Shown here: in pieces, positions 1-5,170 of the stretch
Layout: each line of letters starts with the position of its first letter
Numbering within the stretch: the first letter of the stretch is position 1
Assembly: GCA_903821255.1 (NCBI GenBank)
Contig: CAIJKT010000723.1
Location: 1 to 5,170 of the forward strand
Length of the DNA: 5,170 nt
Direction of reading: 5' to 3'
Source of the DNA: an uncultured Lentisphaeria bacterium
GTDB taxonomy: Bacteria; Verrucomicrobiota; Lentisphaeria; Victivallales; Victivallaceae
Notes under the pieces: model-generated
Told to the model about the DNA's origin: nothing
Database searches by the model: none
Seen by the model: the letters and a program-made list of their open reading frames with translations, nothing else
Made by a program: the position numbers and the translations under genes

Positions 1-1150
1 CGTTGGTGATAAAATCCACTCTGTTATTATCCTGCGACAATGAAACGTGTACATAATATACCCCGGGCATTAATGGTACACGGGGAATATTGCATTTAAA
101 TATAGATTTGCAGCTGGATACCTTGAAAAACGTTCCCGTCACTACTTCCGAGTTACAATAGAAAACCCGGTTGCCAGTCCCATTATAAACATCTATCGCG
201 ACAGAATATTTGGCATTTATATCTTCAATATGACACATGACATTAAAACATGCGCTGTCTCCGGCTTGTACCGAGTCGGCATATTCGCCATTATTATTTG
301 TCATAATCATTTTAGCGATATGAGTATTTTTCTTCAACCCTGTATCACTATTCTGGGTCAGATCGCCATTTCTGTTCATATACATCCTGATGGCGCTGAG
401 AACGTCGCTGTCGGCAATAACCTTGCCTGATTCCAGGGTTACGCATTTAGTGCATAAAGCTTGGATTGCCGCCATATTATGACTTACAAAAAGTACAGTA
501 CGTCCGCCTTTAGCGACTTCGCCCATTTTACCCAGGCACTTTTTCTGAAACTGCGCGTCACCTACTGCCAGTACTTCGTCAACAACCAGGATTTCCGGTT
601 CCAGATGCGCCGCCACAGCAAACGCCAGCCGCACATACATTCCGCTGGAATAGCGCTTTACCGGGGTGTCGATGAACTTTTCCACTTCGGAAAAAGCTAC
701 AATTTCATCGAACTTGCGCTTCACCTCCCGGCGGGTCATACCAAGAATCGTGCCGTTGAGGAAGATATTCTCCCTGCCGGTTAGTTCAGGGTGAAAACCG
801 GTTCCGACTTCAAGCAGGCTTGCCACCCTGCCGCGCATCGTGATTTTACCCGAGGTTGGCGGAGTGATCTGAGAGAGGATTTTTAGCAGGGTGCTTTTGC
901 CGGCGCCGTTGCGGCCGATAATTCCGACCGCTTCGCCTTCCTGTACGCTGAAACAGACATCTTTCAGCGCCCAGAAGTCGGCCTCCGTGCGCGACATGTG
1001 CTGCGGTCCGGACAGCAGCCCGGAAAAGGCCGACGAGACCTGCCGCGCGGTCTTGACTATTTCGTCACGCAGGGATAAATACGGTTCTCTGCTGACACCG
1101 ATACGATAGCACTTACTGAGATTTTCTATTTCAATGATGGGTTTAGTCAA
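1..1150 (-). CDS. wzt: Polysaccharide ABC exporter ATPase with C-terminal glycan-recognition domain (Wzt), 3' end outside window
   Basis: 383 residues visible, still open at the left edge. It drives Wzm-mediated export of lipid-linked polysaccharide from the cytoplasmic face. The start is TTG at 1150 (MTKPIIEIENLSKCYRIG), the only suitable codon after an in-frame TAA. ATPase motifs: Walker A GRNGAGKST at 79-87, the family-typical LLEVGTGFHPELTGRENI at 112-129, signature YSSGM at 167-171, Walker B ILVVDE at 187-192, D-loop LAVGD 194-198 and switch histidine H224 in FVSHN. All catalytic residues are present. From about residue 270 the chain becomes a beta-rich extension (for example YSVAIDVYNGTGNRVFY and PLMPGVYYVHVSL), matching the Wzt C-terminal domain that, in E. 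coli O8/O9a, binds the end-modified O-polysaccharide and fixes substrate specificity. Such proteins usually run to about 400-450 residues, so a modest part is missing. G+C is about 59% over 721-1080 but about 39% over 1-360, suggesting a mosaic gene. Confidence 0.96.
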   Translation of the reverse strand, partial: MTKPIIEIENLSKCYRIGVSREPYLSLRDEIVKTARQVSSAFSGLLSGPQHMSRTEADFWALKDVCFSVQEGEAVGIIGRNGAGKSTLLKILSQITPPTSGKITMRGRVASLLEVGTGFHPELTGRENIFLNGTILGMTRREVKRKFDEIVAFSEVEKFIDTPVKRYSSGMYVRLAFAVAAHLEPEILVVDEVLAVGDAQFQKKCLGKMGEVAKGGRTVLFVSHNMAAIQALCTKCVTLESGKVIADSDVLSAIRMYMNRNGDLTQNSDTGLKKNTHIAKMIMTNNNGEYADSVQAGDSACFNVMCHIEDINAKYSVAIDVYNGTGNRVFYCNSEVVTGTFFKVSSCKSIFKCNIPRVPLMPGVYYVHVSLSQDNNRVDFITN

Positions 1151-1154
1151 TTGC

Positions 1155-1190
1155 TTAGTCCTTTGTCCTTATGTCCTTAGTCCTTAGTCC
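1155..1190 (-). repeat. Tandem GGACTAA-type repeat array, left end of cassette
   Basis: On the minus strand, five consecutive degenerate 7-8 base units: GGACTAA, GGACTAA, GGACATAA, GGACAAA, GGACTAA. Two are perfect neighbours and the rest vary by small substitutions or insertions. The array encodes the read-through C-terminus of the pseudogene and provides the ribosome-binding site of wzt. A single degenerate copy (TTAAGGACAA) also lies at the pseudogene's 5' end near 1582-1592. Confidence 0.85.
1159..1164 (-). promoter_or_regulatory. Shine-Dalgarno site for wzt, contained in the repeat array
   Basis: AAAGGA on the minus strand, eight bases ahead of TTG at 1150. It is part of the last GGACTAA unit, so the cassette itself appears to supply translation initiation for wzt. 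An in-frame TAA only 21 bases upstream of the TTG rules out an earlier start. Confidence 0.7.
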
Positions 1191-1209
1191 TGTCATTGAC
1201 GAAGGACTA
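1185..1209. repeat. Short hairpin at inner edge of the left repeat
   Basis: TAGTCCT (1185-1191) and AGGACTA (1203-1209) are perfect 7-bp complements around an 11-base loop, which itself contains GTC/GAC complements. There is no following T-tract in either direction, so it does not look like an intrinsic terminator. It may be part of the element's end structure. Confidence 0.55.
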
Positions 1210-1628
1210 GGCGGCGCTTTCAAATATTTAATAAAGCCGCCAATTTTACAATGGGCAAGCTTAGCCAATTCATACAATTTATTGAATTGCTGTTCGTTTA
1301 GATACTTCTGATCTAAAGCGACATACTACTCACTTTGAACTTCTGTACATGAACGTTGAGCATAACTCTGAAAACGGGTAAACTCAACATCACTTCCCGC
1401 GTCAAAGCCTTCAGCAATATTGTGCATCACCGAACCGGCAGCCCGTCGAATTTGATCTTTCAAACCAAAATCGCGGTAAAAATCTCCCGATTCCGTGCAA
1501 GCATAGACTTCCCGTGCAAGCTTCCTGACCATCTGCCATTCGTTAATATCTTCAAAACACCCATTAAGGCTCTTTAGTTCAATTGTCCTTAATCAATCCT
1601 CTTCACTCGCTGCAAACCGACCAGCCGT

Positions 1629-1642
1629 CTAAGGACTAAGGA
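1629..1642 (+). repeat. Right inverted copy of the cassette end repeat
   Basis: CTAAGGACTAAGGA on the plus strand, the exact reverse complement of 1174-1187. It begins just beyond the wzm stop codon. With the left array it defines the probable cassette limits. Confidence 0.8.
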
Positions 1643-1647
1643 ATTTA

Positions 1648-2487
1648 TTAAACGATATCTGCAAAATATCTTTCAGTACTTCGGAAGTAATACAGTCCGG
1701 CAACAAAATAAACGATGCTCATCAGTAAAGCTATTCCCAATATTCCAAAATCAATGGAGCCTTGTCCAAGGAGTCCGGCCCGCGCATTGGAAATAACTCC
1801 TGATATCGGGTTCATCCAGAGCATGAGATTTTTGACGAACGGATAATTGTCCAGCATTTTGACCGGGTAAATAACAGGCGTCACATACATCAGTATCTGG
1901 ATGAAGAACGGCAGGGCGAAGCGGACATCCCGGTATTTGATATTCAGCGACGCCAGCAGCAGTCCCATCCCCAGTGCACTGAGTACGGCGATAGCCAGCA
2001 TTACCGGCAGCAGCAGTACTCCGATCAGATGCGGCATTATCCCGTAGTAGATCATCATGCCAATCAGGATTACGGCAGCAATCGCCAAATCAATTAATCC
2101 GGTGGTGGCAGCGGTCGCCGGTACGATCAGGCGCGGGAAATAAATTTTCTGGATCAGTGCGGAATTATTGATCATGGAATTGCTGGCGTTGGTCAGCGTG
2201 CTTGAATAGTATTGCCAGAGCAGCAGTCCCACATACAGAAAAATAGGGTAGGGGGTATTATCGCCACTGCTGATATTAGCCATGCGGTTAAAGATGAAAG
2301 TAAAAACAATCATCGTGACGAATGGCTGGAATATTGCCCAGACGATTCCAAGCGCAGTCTGTTTATAACGTACAGAGATATCCCGCCAGGCCAGGACCAG
2401 AAACAGGTCACGGTAGCGCCACAATTCCTGCCAGTTGATCGCGAGCCATCTTTTGGGCGGAGCGATTGTAAATTCATATTGCGACAA
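1648..2487 (-). CDS. wzm: Polysaccharide ABC exporter permease (Wzm)
   Basis: 279 residues, full length for the ABC-2 type O-antigen/capsule exporter permeases (about 260-280). Inner-membrane half of the Wzm2-Wzt2 pump that moves undecaprenyl-diphosphate-linked glycan to the periplasm. The N-terminal amphipathic segment ELWRYRDLFLVLAWRDISVR (21-40) is the cytoplasmic gate/coupling helix region. Membrane helices are near 44-67, 80-100, 122-148, 153-181, 188-207 and 246-268. Family signatures are KIYFPRLIVP (114-123), NIKYRDVRFALPF (182-194), YVTPVIYP (201-208), the NPISG turn (226-230) and a C-terminus in ERYFADIV. The start is TTG at 2487, preceded seven bases upstream by AAGGAG. No ATG lies ahead of the conserved N-terminus. 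It ends in TAA five bases before the right repeat of the inserted cassette. Its partner ATPase, usually adjacent, lies 497 bases away. Confidence 0.96.
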   Translation of the reverse strand: MSQYEFTIAPPKRWLAINWQELWRYRDLFLVLAWRDISVRYKQTALGIVWAIFQPFVTMIVFTFIFNRMANISSGDNTPYPIFLYVGLLLWQYYSSTLTNASNSMINNSALIQKIYFPRLIVPATAATTGLIDLAIAAVILIGMMIYYGIMPHLIGVLLLPVMLAIAVLSALGMGLLLASLNIKYRDVRFALPFFIQILMYVTPVIYPVKMLDNYPFVKNLMLWMNPISGVISNARAGLLGQGSIDFGILGIALLMSIVYFVAGLYYFRSTERYFADIV

Positions 2488-2494
2488 TATTAAT

Positions 2495-2500
2495 CTCCTT
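2495..2500 (-). promoter_or_regulatory. Shine-Dalgarno site for wzm
   Basis: AAGGAG on the minus strand, seven bases before TTG at 2487. It is the strongest ribosome-binding site in the window, and it decides the TTG start of the permease. The other 95 bases of the 2488-2588 spacer are AT-rich. I see no convincing promoter or rho-independent terminator in it, so the cluster is probably read through. Confidence 0.8.
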
Positions 2501-2588
2501 GTTGACTTATTTATGATTGATATATGAAACGATCTTTAAGATTACGGTTAATGGCGGCTTAGTTTTAAATAAAATAACAGCAAATATA

Positions 2589-3899
2589 TCACTTTGCGGG
2601 CATTTCCGCCGGGACAGCCATAATATTCTTTATACTGACGTCCCCGGATGCAAGCAGCACCAGTCTGAACTTTTCGCAGTTGTCCAGCCTGAAGGGGATC
2701 AACTCCCGGCTGTTTTGACGGCTTAATTTTATATCCCGATAAGAGACTGTCCTGACATAATTCATATCTGCTGTATAAACATATGCCCATAAAGTCAGCT
2801 TTCCTCCCTGCTGTCCCGCTCTGGCCTGAACTGCCACCAGATATGCTTTCCCACCGTCAAACGCATCTTCTGTATATATAGAAATCCAATCTTTACTCTG
2901 TATATTCAAGGCATCTGTTAAGTTCCCGGGCATCTTAATGGAAACGGGTATGCACGATGATGTCCAGCCATGTCCAGGGTCTATCATCCAGCCTTCAGGG
3001 AAGTATATATTTCCGTCTTCTGAAGGAGAAACTCCGCAACTTTCTAAAACATCGGCACTACTGTCTTCTCGCGGAATCCGGTATTGTTTTTTAAAATCCC
3101 CGTTTTTCAGAATATTATAGTTTACCAGTATTTTCTCAAGTTTATCAGGACTCAGCCAGGCTGACGGATAGGTTGAATTCAGCCGGTAAAGCCGTAATGC
3201 GGTTTGATCTTTAGTCCGGATATATTCATAAACTAACTCCGGTTTATCGTGATATTTATTATCCCAGTCAGCCGCAAAATTACCGGATTCCGGGCCAACG
3301 CAAAGCAGATAGACCATCTGGTATGAAATTTTCAGGTATTCCGGTTCCAGAGTTGCTAATTGATGTTCAATATTAATAAAACGATCTCTGGCACGTAGAG
3401 ATTTTACTTTTATAACATCAATTTTGGGGCTGAAATCCAGTTTGCCGACTGGATTGCCGAAAATTAGTATAACCGCTTTGTTTACATTATTTTTATCGCA
3501 GTCATTCTGTATTGCTTCTGACAGTTTATACAAGTACGGCTTGCTCTCTTGAAAGCGCATTGCTTTAGCCGTACATGTGAGCAATGTGATCGCCACAGCC
3601 AGCCGCACTATCGCATCAGCATATTTAATTTTAAACCGGCGTAGAATTCCCGGCAGAAGCATTATCGCGAAAACGCTGATTACAATACCCGGCACTATTA
3701 CCGGCATGGCGTAGCGCCGGTCAATTATTATCGAAATCCTCAATAAGGAGATAAATACTATTACTGTAATAATGAACAGCAGTGGATAATGCCATTTTTC
3801 ATTTTTGAATTTCCGGCTGAAGAACAGGATAATTCCAGCCAATACCAATATGCCGAAAGGTATAAAGTTTACCAGGAAAAAACCATTGATAAAAATCAT
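2589..3899 (-). CDS. C-terminal portion of the GT-C glycosyltransferase with periplasmic beta-sandwich-like tail
   Basis: 436 residues. Residues 5-111 form four membrane segments (about 5-27, 38-57, 63-83, 92-111). The loop IDRRYAMPVIVPG (59-71) resembles the R-x-Y-x-x-P element before late helices of PMT/ArnT-like enzymes. Residues 112-245 are soluble, mixed alpha/beta, ending DQTALRLYRLN, as in the short periplasmic tails of such proteins. Residues 263-430 look like a jelly-roll/CBM4-9-type module: it opens with ILKNGDF, has PEGWMID near 301 and alternating beta-strand patterns up to PAEMPAK. It is likely the rest of the enzyme that begins at 4747, since neither half is a complete GT-C protein. 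The relative frame offset is +2, with a bridging third frame between them. The nominal ATG at 3899 has no good ribosome-binding site (upstream bases are GCGGGTATGAAATA), which argues against an independent gene. It ends in TGA and is followed by 101 bases before wzm. A genuinely split two-subunit enzyme is the alternative. Confidence 0.72.
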   Translation of the reverse strand: MIFINGFFLVNFIPFGILVLAGIILFFSRKFKNEKWHYPLLFIITVIVFISLLRISIIIDRRYAMPVIVPGIVISVFAIMLLPGILRRFKIKYADAIVRLAVAITLLTCTAKAMRFQESKPYLYKLSEAIQNDCDKNNVNKAVILIFGNPVGKLDFSPKIDVIKVKSLRARDRFINIEHQLATLEPEYLKISYQMVYLLCVGPESGNFAADWDNKYHDKPELVYEYIRTKDQTALRLYRLNSTYPSAWLSPDKLEKILVNYNILKNGDFKKQYRIPREDSSADVLESCGVSPSEDGNIYFPEGWMIDPGHGWTSSCIPVSIKMPGNLTDALNIQSKDWISIYTEDAFDGGKAYLVAVQARAGQQGGKLTLWAYVYTADMNYVRTVSYRDIKLSRQNSRELIPFRLDNCEKFRLVLLASGDVSIKNIMAVPAEMPAK

Positions 3900-3903
3900 T
3901 ATT

Positions 3904-3961
3904 TCATACCCGCATCAAGTCTGTCACAAAATTACACAGTATGCTATCTTGACTGTCATTC
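3904..3961 (-). other. Frame-disrupted junction joining the two glycosyltransferase ORFs
   Basis: After the upstream ORF stops at TGA 3958-3956, the next frame (starting with AAT at 3960) is open to TGA 3906-3904 and encodes NDSQDSILCNFVTDLMRV. The downstream ORF's frame is open only from TGC at 3914 (CGYEIM-IFING). A continuous protein could read FSK-NDSQDSILCNFVTDLM-GYEIMIFINGFF if one extra base is removed in the AAA run near 3964-3962 and one near 3912 (or two bases restored at each). This joins a periplasmic loop to the next membrane helix, as GT-C topology expects. It is my reconstruction. Sequencing error and true gene decay are both possible. Confidence 0.5.
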
Positions 3962-4747
3962 TTTGCTAAAGACATATACCCCGTAAAGCTTCCCGGGAAT
4001 CCTTGTCATATAGGAATCTCCAGTCAAGAACAATGCGGATGCCAGTATTGCGACGGTTAAAAAGTAAATGATGCAATTGGTGACAGCCAGCCGAAAGTAC
4101 TGCATTTTGTACTGTAATATAATGATTATTGCCGCCAGCGGCAGAAATAATGTAATTTCAAAACCTTCAACCCTGGTGTAAATCCCGAGCATGGTCAATG
4201 CCCCGATAATTACAGGATAAAATAAGTTTACTCCTTTGCCCCTTATAACCCTGACAGCACACCACAGACTTACAGTAAAAATGAGAATGTAAAGTGGTTC
4301 CCGTAAAATCTGGCATGCCATCCGCACGGAATACGGGTTAAATGCCGCCAAAGCCATGCCCAGCAGCCCGGCCTTGTCATCATTGAATACATCCCTGCAC
4401 AAAAAAAACATTATGCCAACCCATAACACTGCATATCCCATATTAAGTATATGCAATGCCATTTCCGCCGTAATCCCGGAATGGCAGGCGGCTGCCGCGA
4501 TTTGCGGCATCAGCGGACTGAAATAATCATATTTTTTAAACCAGGCAGGATCATGATTGTTAATGTTCTCAACCGCCTGAATGTAAAATTCTTCGTCGCG
4601 GGGAGGGTGATCACGCATTGTCCAATAACTGCAACGCAACCCCGTCCCGATAATTAATAATGCCAGGAAAGCAAACAATACTTGCCGTTTGGATAAAGTG
4701 AAATCACGATCCAGGAAATGCAAAATAGAAGCAAGTTTGTTTTTCAT
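3956..4747 (-). CDS. GT-C type membrane glycosyltransferase, N-terminal portion (PMT/ArnT-like), probably cut short by frameshift
   Basis: 263 residues, mostly hydrophobic, with about seven to eight membrane segments (roughly 22-40, 79-92, 98-117, 124-137, 149-167, 174-191, 197-212, 219-241). The first periplasmic loop carries HPPRDEEFY (48-55), matching the acidic motif that GT-C enzymes of the dolichyl-/undecaprenyl-phosphate-sugar class place after helix 1. FNPYSVRMACQILREPLY (136-153) and YTRVEG (190-195) are also typical of this superfamily (GT39/GT83-like). Such enzymes transfer a sugar from a polyprenyl phosphate on the periplasmic face. The family usually exceeds 450 residues with 10-13 helices, so this ORF is too short and stops in a periplasmic loop (KLYGVYVFSKE, then TGA). 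The missing helices are in the next ORF, in another frame. ATG at 4747 is the chosen start. No Shine-Dalgarno is visible in the AT-rich 30-base gap after rmlA. Sugar donor and acceptor cannot be read from the sequence. Confidence 0.8.
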   Translation of the reverse strand: MKNKLASILHFLDRDFTLSKRQVLFAFLALLIIGTGLRCSYWTMRDHPPRDEEFYIQAVENINNHDPAWFKKYDYFSPLMPQIAAAACHSGITAEMALHILNMGYAVLWVGIMFFLCRDVFNDDKAGLLGMALAAFNPYSVRMACQILREPLYILIFTVSLWCAVRVIRGKGVNLFYPVIIGALTMLGIYTRVEGFEITLFLPLAAIIIILQYKMQYFRLAVTNCIIYFLTVAILASALFLTGDSYMTRIPGKLYGVYVFSKE

Positions 4748-4777
4748 AAATTAATATAGATACTTGATTTATATGAC

Positions 4778-5170
4778 TTACAAAAGTAATGTCTTCAAGT
4801 AATCAGCATATGAACTTTTGCCGTAAAGCTCAGCCAGTTTTTCCAGCTGCCGGCGGTCAATCCAGTTATTGCGCCACGCGATCTCCTCCGGACAGGAGAT
4901 TTTCAGTCCCTGCCGTTTCTCTATGGTGGCGATATACTGTGACGCTTCGAGCAGAGAATCATGCGTGCCGGTATCAAGCCATGCCATCCCGCGACTTAGA
5001 ATTTTGACTGTCAAATTGCGGTTTTGCAGATAAATTCGATTGACATCGGTGATTTCCAGTTCGCCGCGGGCGGACGGTTTAATTTGTCTGGCAATCTCAA
5101 CAATATTATTATCATAGAAGTAAAGTCCGGTAACCGCGTATCTTGATTTGGGATTTTGAGGCTTTTCCTC
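4778..5170 (-). CDS. rmlA: Glucose-1-phosphate thymidylyltransferase (RmlA/RfbA), C-terminal 130 residues, 5' end outside window
   Basis: Cytoplasmic enzyme that joins glucose-1-phosphate and dTTP to give dTDP-glucose and pyrophosphate, the first step towards dTDP-rhamnose and other dTDP-deoxysugars. The frame is open from the right window edge and ends at TAA (4780-4778). Visible family blocks, in order: [20 protein letters not shown] (the EEKP lysine contacts the sugar phosphate in known RmlA structures), [14 protein letters not shown], then [18 protein letters not shown], whose WLD aspartate is a metal/phosphate ligand in the family, then [18 protein letters not shown]. It ends with the usual helical tail (YADYLKTLL). 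RmlA proteins are about 290 residues, so roughly 160 N-terminal residues, including the nucleotide-binding loop, lie beyond the edge. The next gene starts 30 bases downstream on the same strand, so co-transcription is likely. The visible part looks intact. Family assignment is very secure. Confidence 0.96.
   Translation of the reverse strand, partial: EEKPQNPKSRYAVTGLYFYDNNIVEIARQIKPSARGELEITDVNRIYLQNRNLTVKILSRGMAWLDTGTHDSLLEASQYIATIEKRQGLKISCPEEIAWRNNWIDRRQLEKLAELYGKSSYADYLKTLLL

Larger units (their letters stand above)
1155..1583 (-). pseudogene. Decayed four-helix-bundle protein gene (23S rRNA intervening-sequence / S23 family)
   Basis: The frame reads CFEDINEWQMVRKLAREVY, FGLKDQIRRAAGSVMHNIAEGF, GSDVEFTRFQSYAQRS, EVQSE, then TAG (1328-1326), then YVALDQKYLNEQQFNKLYEL and GGFIKYLKAPP, ending at TAA 1157-1155. 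All blocks of the family (about 115-125 residues) are present in one frame, interrupted by a single amber codon where relatives normally have leucine (EV-x-S-x-L-Y-x-A), so one base change (TTG to TAG) explains it. The conserved N-terminus also lacks an ATG, GTG or TTG start: the frame is open back to TGA 1595-1593 and only ATT at 1583 has an AGGA-like site before it, spaced too closely. The first in-frame ATG (1532) would delete the FEDI-x-x-WQ segment. The family forms small helical oligomers related to Avd of diversity-generating retroelements; its role outside rRNA is unknown. The read-through C-terminus runs into the GGACTAA repeats and stops four bases before wzt. Confidence 0.85.
1155..1642. 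mobile_element. Putative small repeat-bounded cassette inserted between wzm and wzt
   Basis: About 490 bases bounded by inverted copies of the same motif: TCCTTAGTCCTTAG at 1174-1187 and its exact complement CTAAGGACTAAGGA at 1629-1642, a perfect 14-bp inverted repeat. It carries only the four-helix-bundle pseudogene. It sits between two genes that normally adjoin, beginning five bases after the wzm stop and ending just before the wzt start. That layout suggests insertion of a non-autonomous element. No transposase is present and no convincing target duplication is visible (AATT occurs at both outer edges, 1149-1152 and 1642-1645, but is short and palindromic). That it is mobile is inference. 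Confidence 0.5.

Noticed and set aside
230..784. Plus-strand ORFs opposite wzt (also 891-1109)
   Set aside because: They mirror a well-conserved ABC ATPase on the minus strand and encode nothing recognisable, so they are antisense shadows.
1155..1210. CRISPR-like array made of the repeated GTCCTTA units
   Set aside because: The units are 7-8 bases, contiguous and without spacers, which does not fit a CRISPR array.
1326..1328. TAG read as an amino acid (alternative code or pyrrolysine)
   Set aside because: It is a single occurrence at a leucine position in a non-essential gene that also lacks a start codon, so simple decay explains it better. The absence of other TAG stops rests on only a few genes.
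1493..1521. Direct repeat CCGTGCAAGC (1493-1502 and 1512-1521)
   Set aside because: It lies within the coding frame of the four-helix-bundle remnant, encodes ordinary family residues and occurs only twice, so it is probably coincidence.
1149..1645. AATT at both outer edges of the cassette as a 4-bp target-site duplication
   Set aside because: It is short, palindromic and expected by chance in AT-rich sequence, and the right copy overlaps the end of the inverted repeat.
2488..2588. Promoter or terminator in the spacer before wzm
   Set aside because: It is AT-rich, but no -35/-10 pair with good spacing and no stable stem followed by a T-run could be found.
2212..3120. Plus-strand ORFs at 2212-2493, 2517-2726 and 2938-3120, and the minus ORF at 2548-2790
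   Set aside because: They overlap wzm or the glycosyltransferase in other frames and show no family features.
3789..5007. Plus-strand ORFs at 3789-3986, 4451-4657 and 4789-5007
   Set aside because: They are antisense to the glycosyltransferase ORFs and rmlA, with no recognisable domains.

Overview
The window is a piece of a cell-surface polysaccharide (O-antigen type) gene cluster from a Gram-negative bacterium. Every supported gene lies on the minus strand, so the transcription order runs from high to low coordinates: 3' part of rmlA (dTDP-glucose synthesis) -> a GT-C type membrane glycosyltransferase, apparently broken into two reading frames -> wzm (ABC exporter permease) -> a decayed four-helix-bundle (23S rRNA intervening-sequence family) gene flanked by GGACTAA-type repeats -> wzt (ABC exporter ATPase with a C-terminal carbohydrate-binding-type extension), which runs off the left edge. 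The species cannot be fixed from this window. The Wzm/Wzt pair implies a cell that exports lipid-linked glycan across the inner membrane. Four-helix-bundle cassettes with such repeats are, in my recollection, common in environmental PVC-type, Bacteroidetes/Chlorobi-like and deltaproteobacterial genomes, which is only a weak hint.

Region by region: 5170-4778 is the last 130 residues of RmlA. 4747-2589 holds two ORFs that together look like one undecaprenyl-phosphate-sugar-dependent glycosyltransferase: a multi-helix N-terminal part, a frame-disrupted junction near 3961-3904, the remaining helices, and a periplasmic tail ending in a beta-sandwich-like module. 2588-2488 is a 101-base spacer with a good Shine-Dalgarno site for wzm. 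2487-1648 is wzm, with a TTG start. 1647-1151 is an insertion-like segment that separates wzm from wzt. It contains the pseudogene and a perfect 14-bp inverted repeat at its two ends. 1150-1 is wzt (TTG start, no stop inside the window).

How the parts fit: RmlA makes dTDP-glucose, the precursor of dTDP-rhamnose and related deoxysugars. Cytoplasmic transferases outside the window would build the lipid-linked chain, and Wzm/Wzt would flip it to the periplasm. Wzt's C-terminal domain would recognise that particular chain. The GT-C enzyme, if functional, would add a residue from a lipid-linked sugar on the periplasmic side.

The most notable structure is the roughly 490-bp cassette between the two exporter genes. 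It has near-palindromic ends made of a 7-8 bp repeat, carries a family gene killed by a TAG at a position that is normally leucine and lacking a normal start codon, and directly supplies the ribosome-binding site for wzt. A second notable feature is the apparent double frameshift in the glycosyltransferase. wzt also shows a sharp base-composition break, about 59% G+C over the ATPase core against about 39% over the C-terminal domain.
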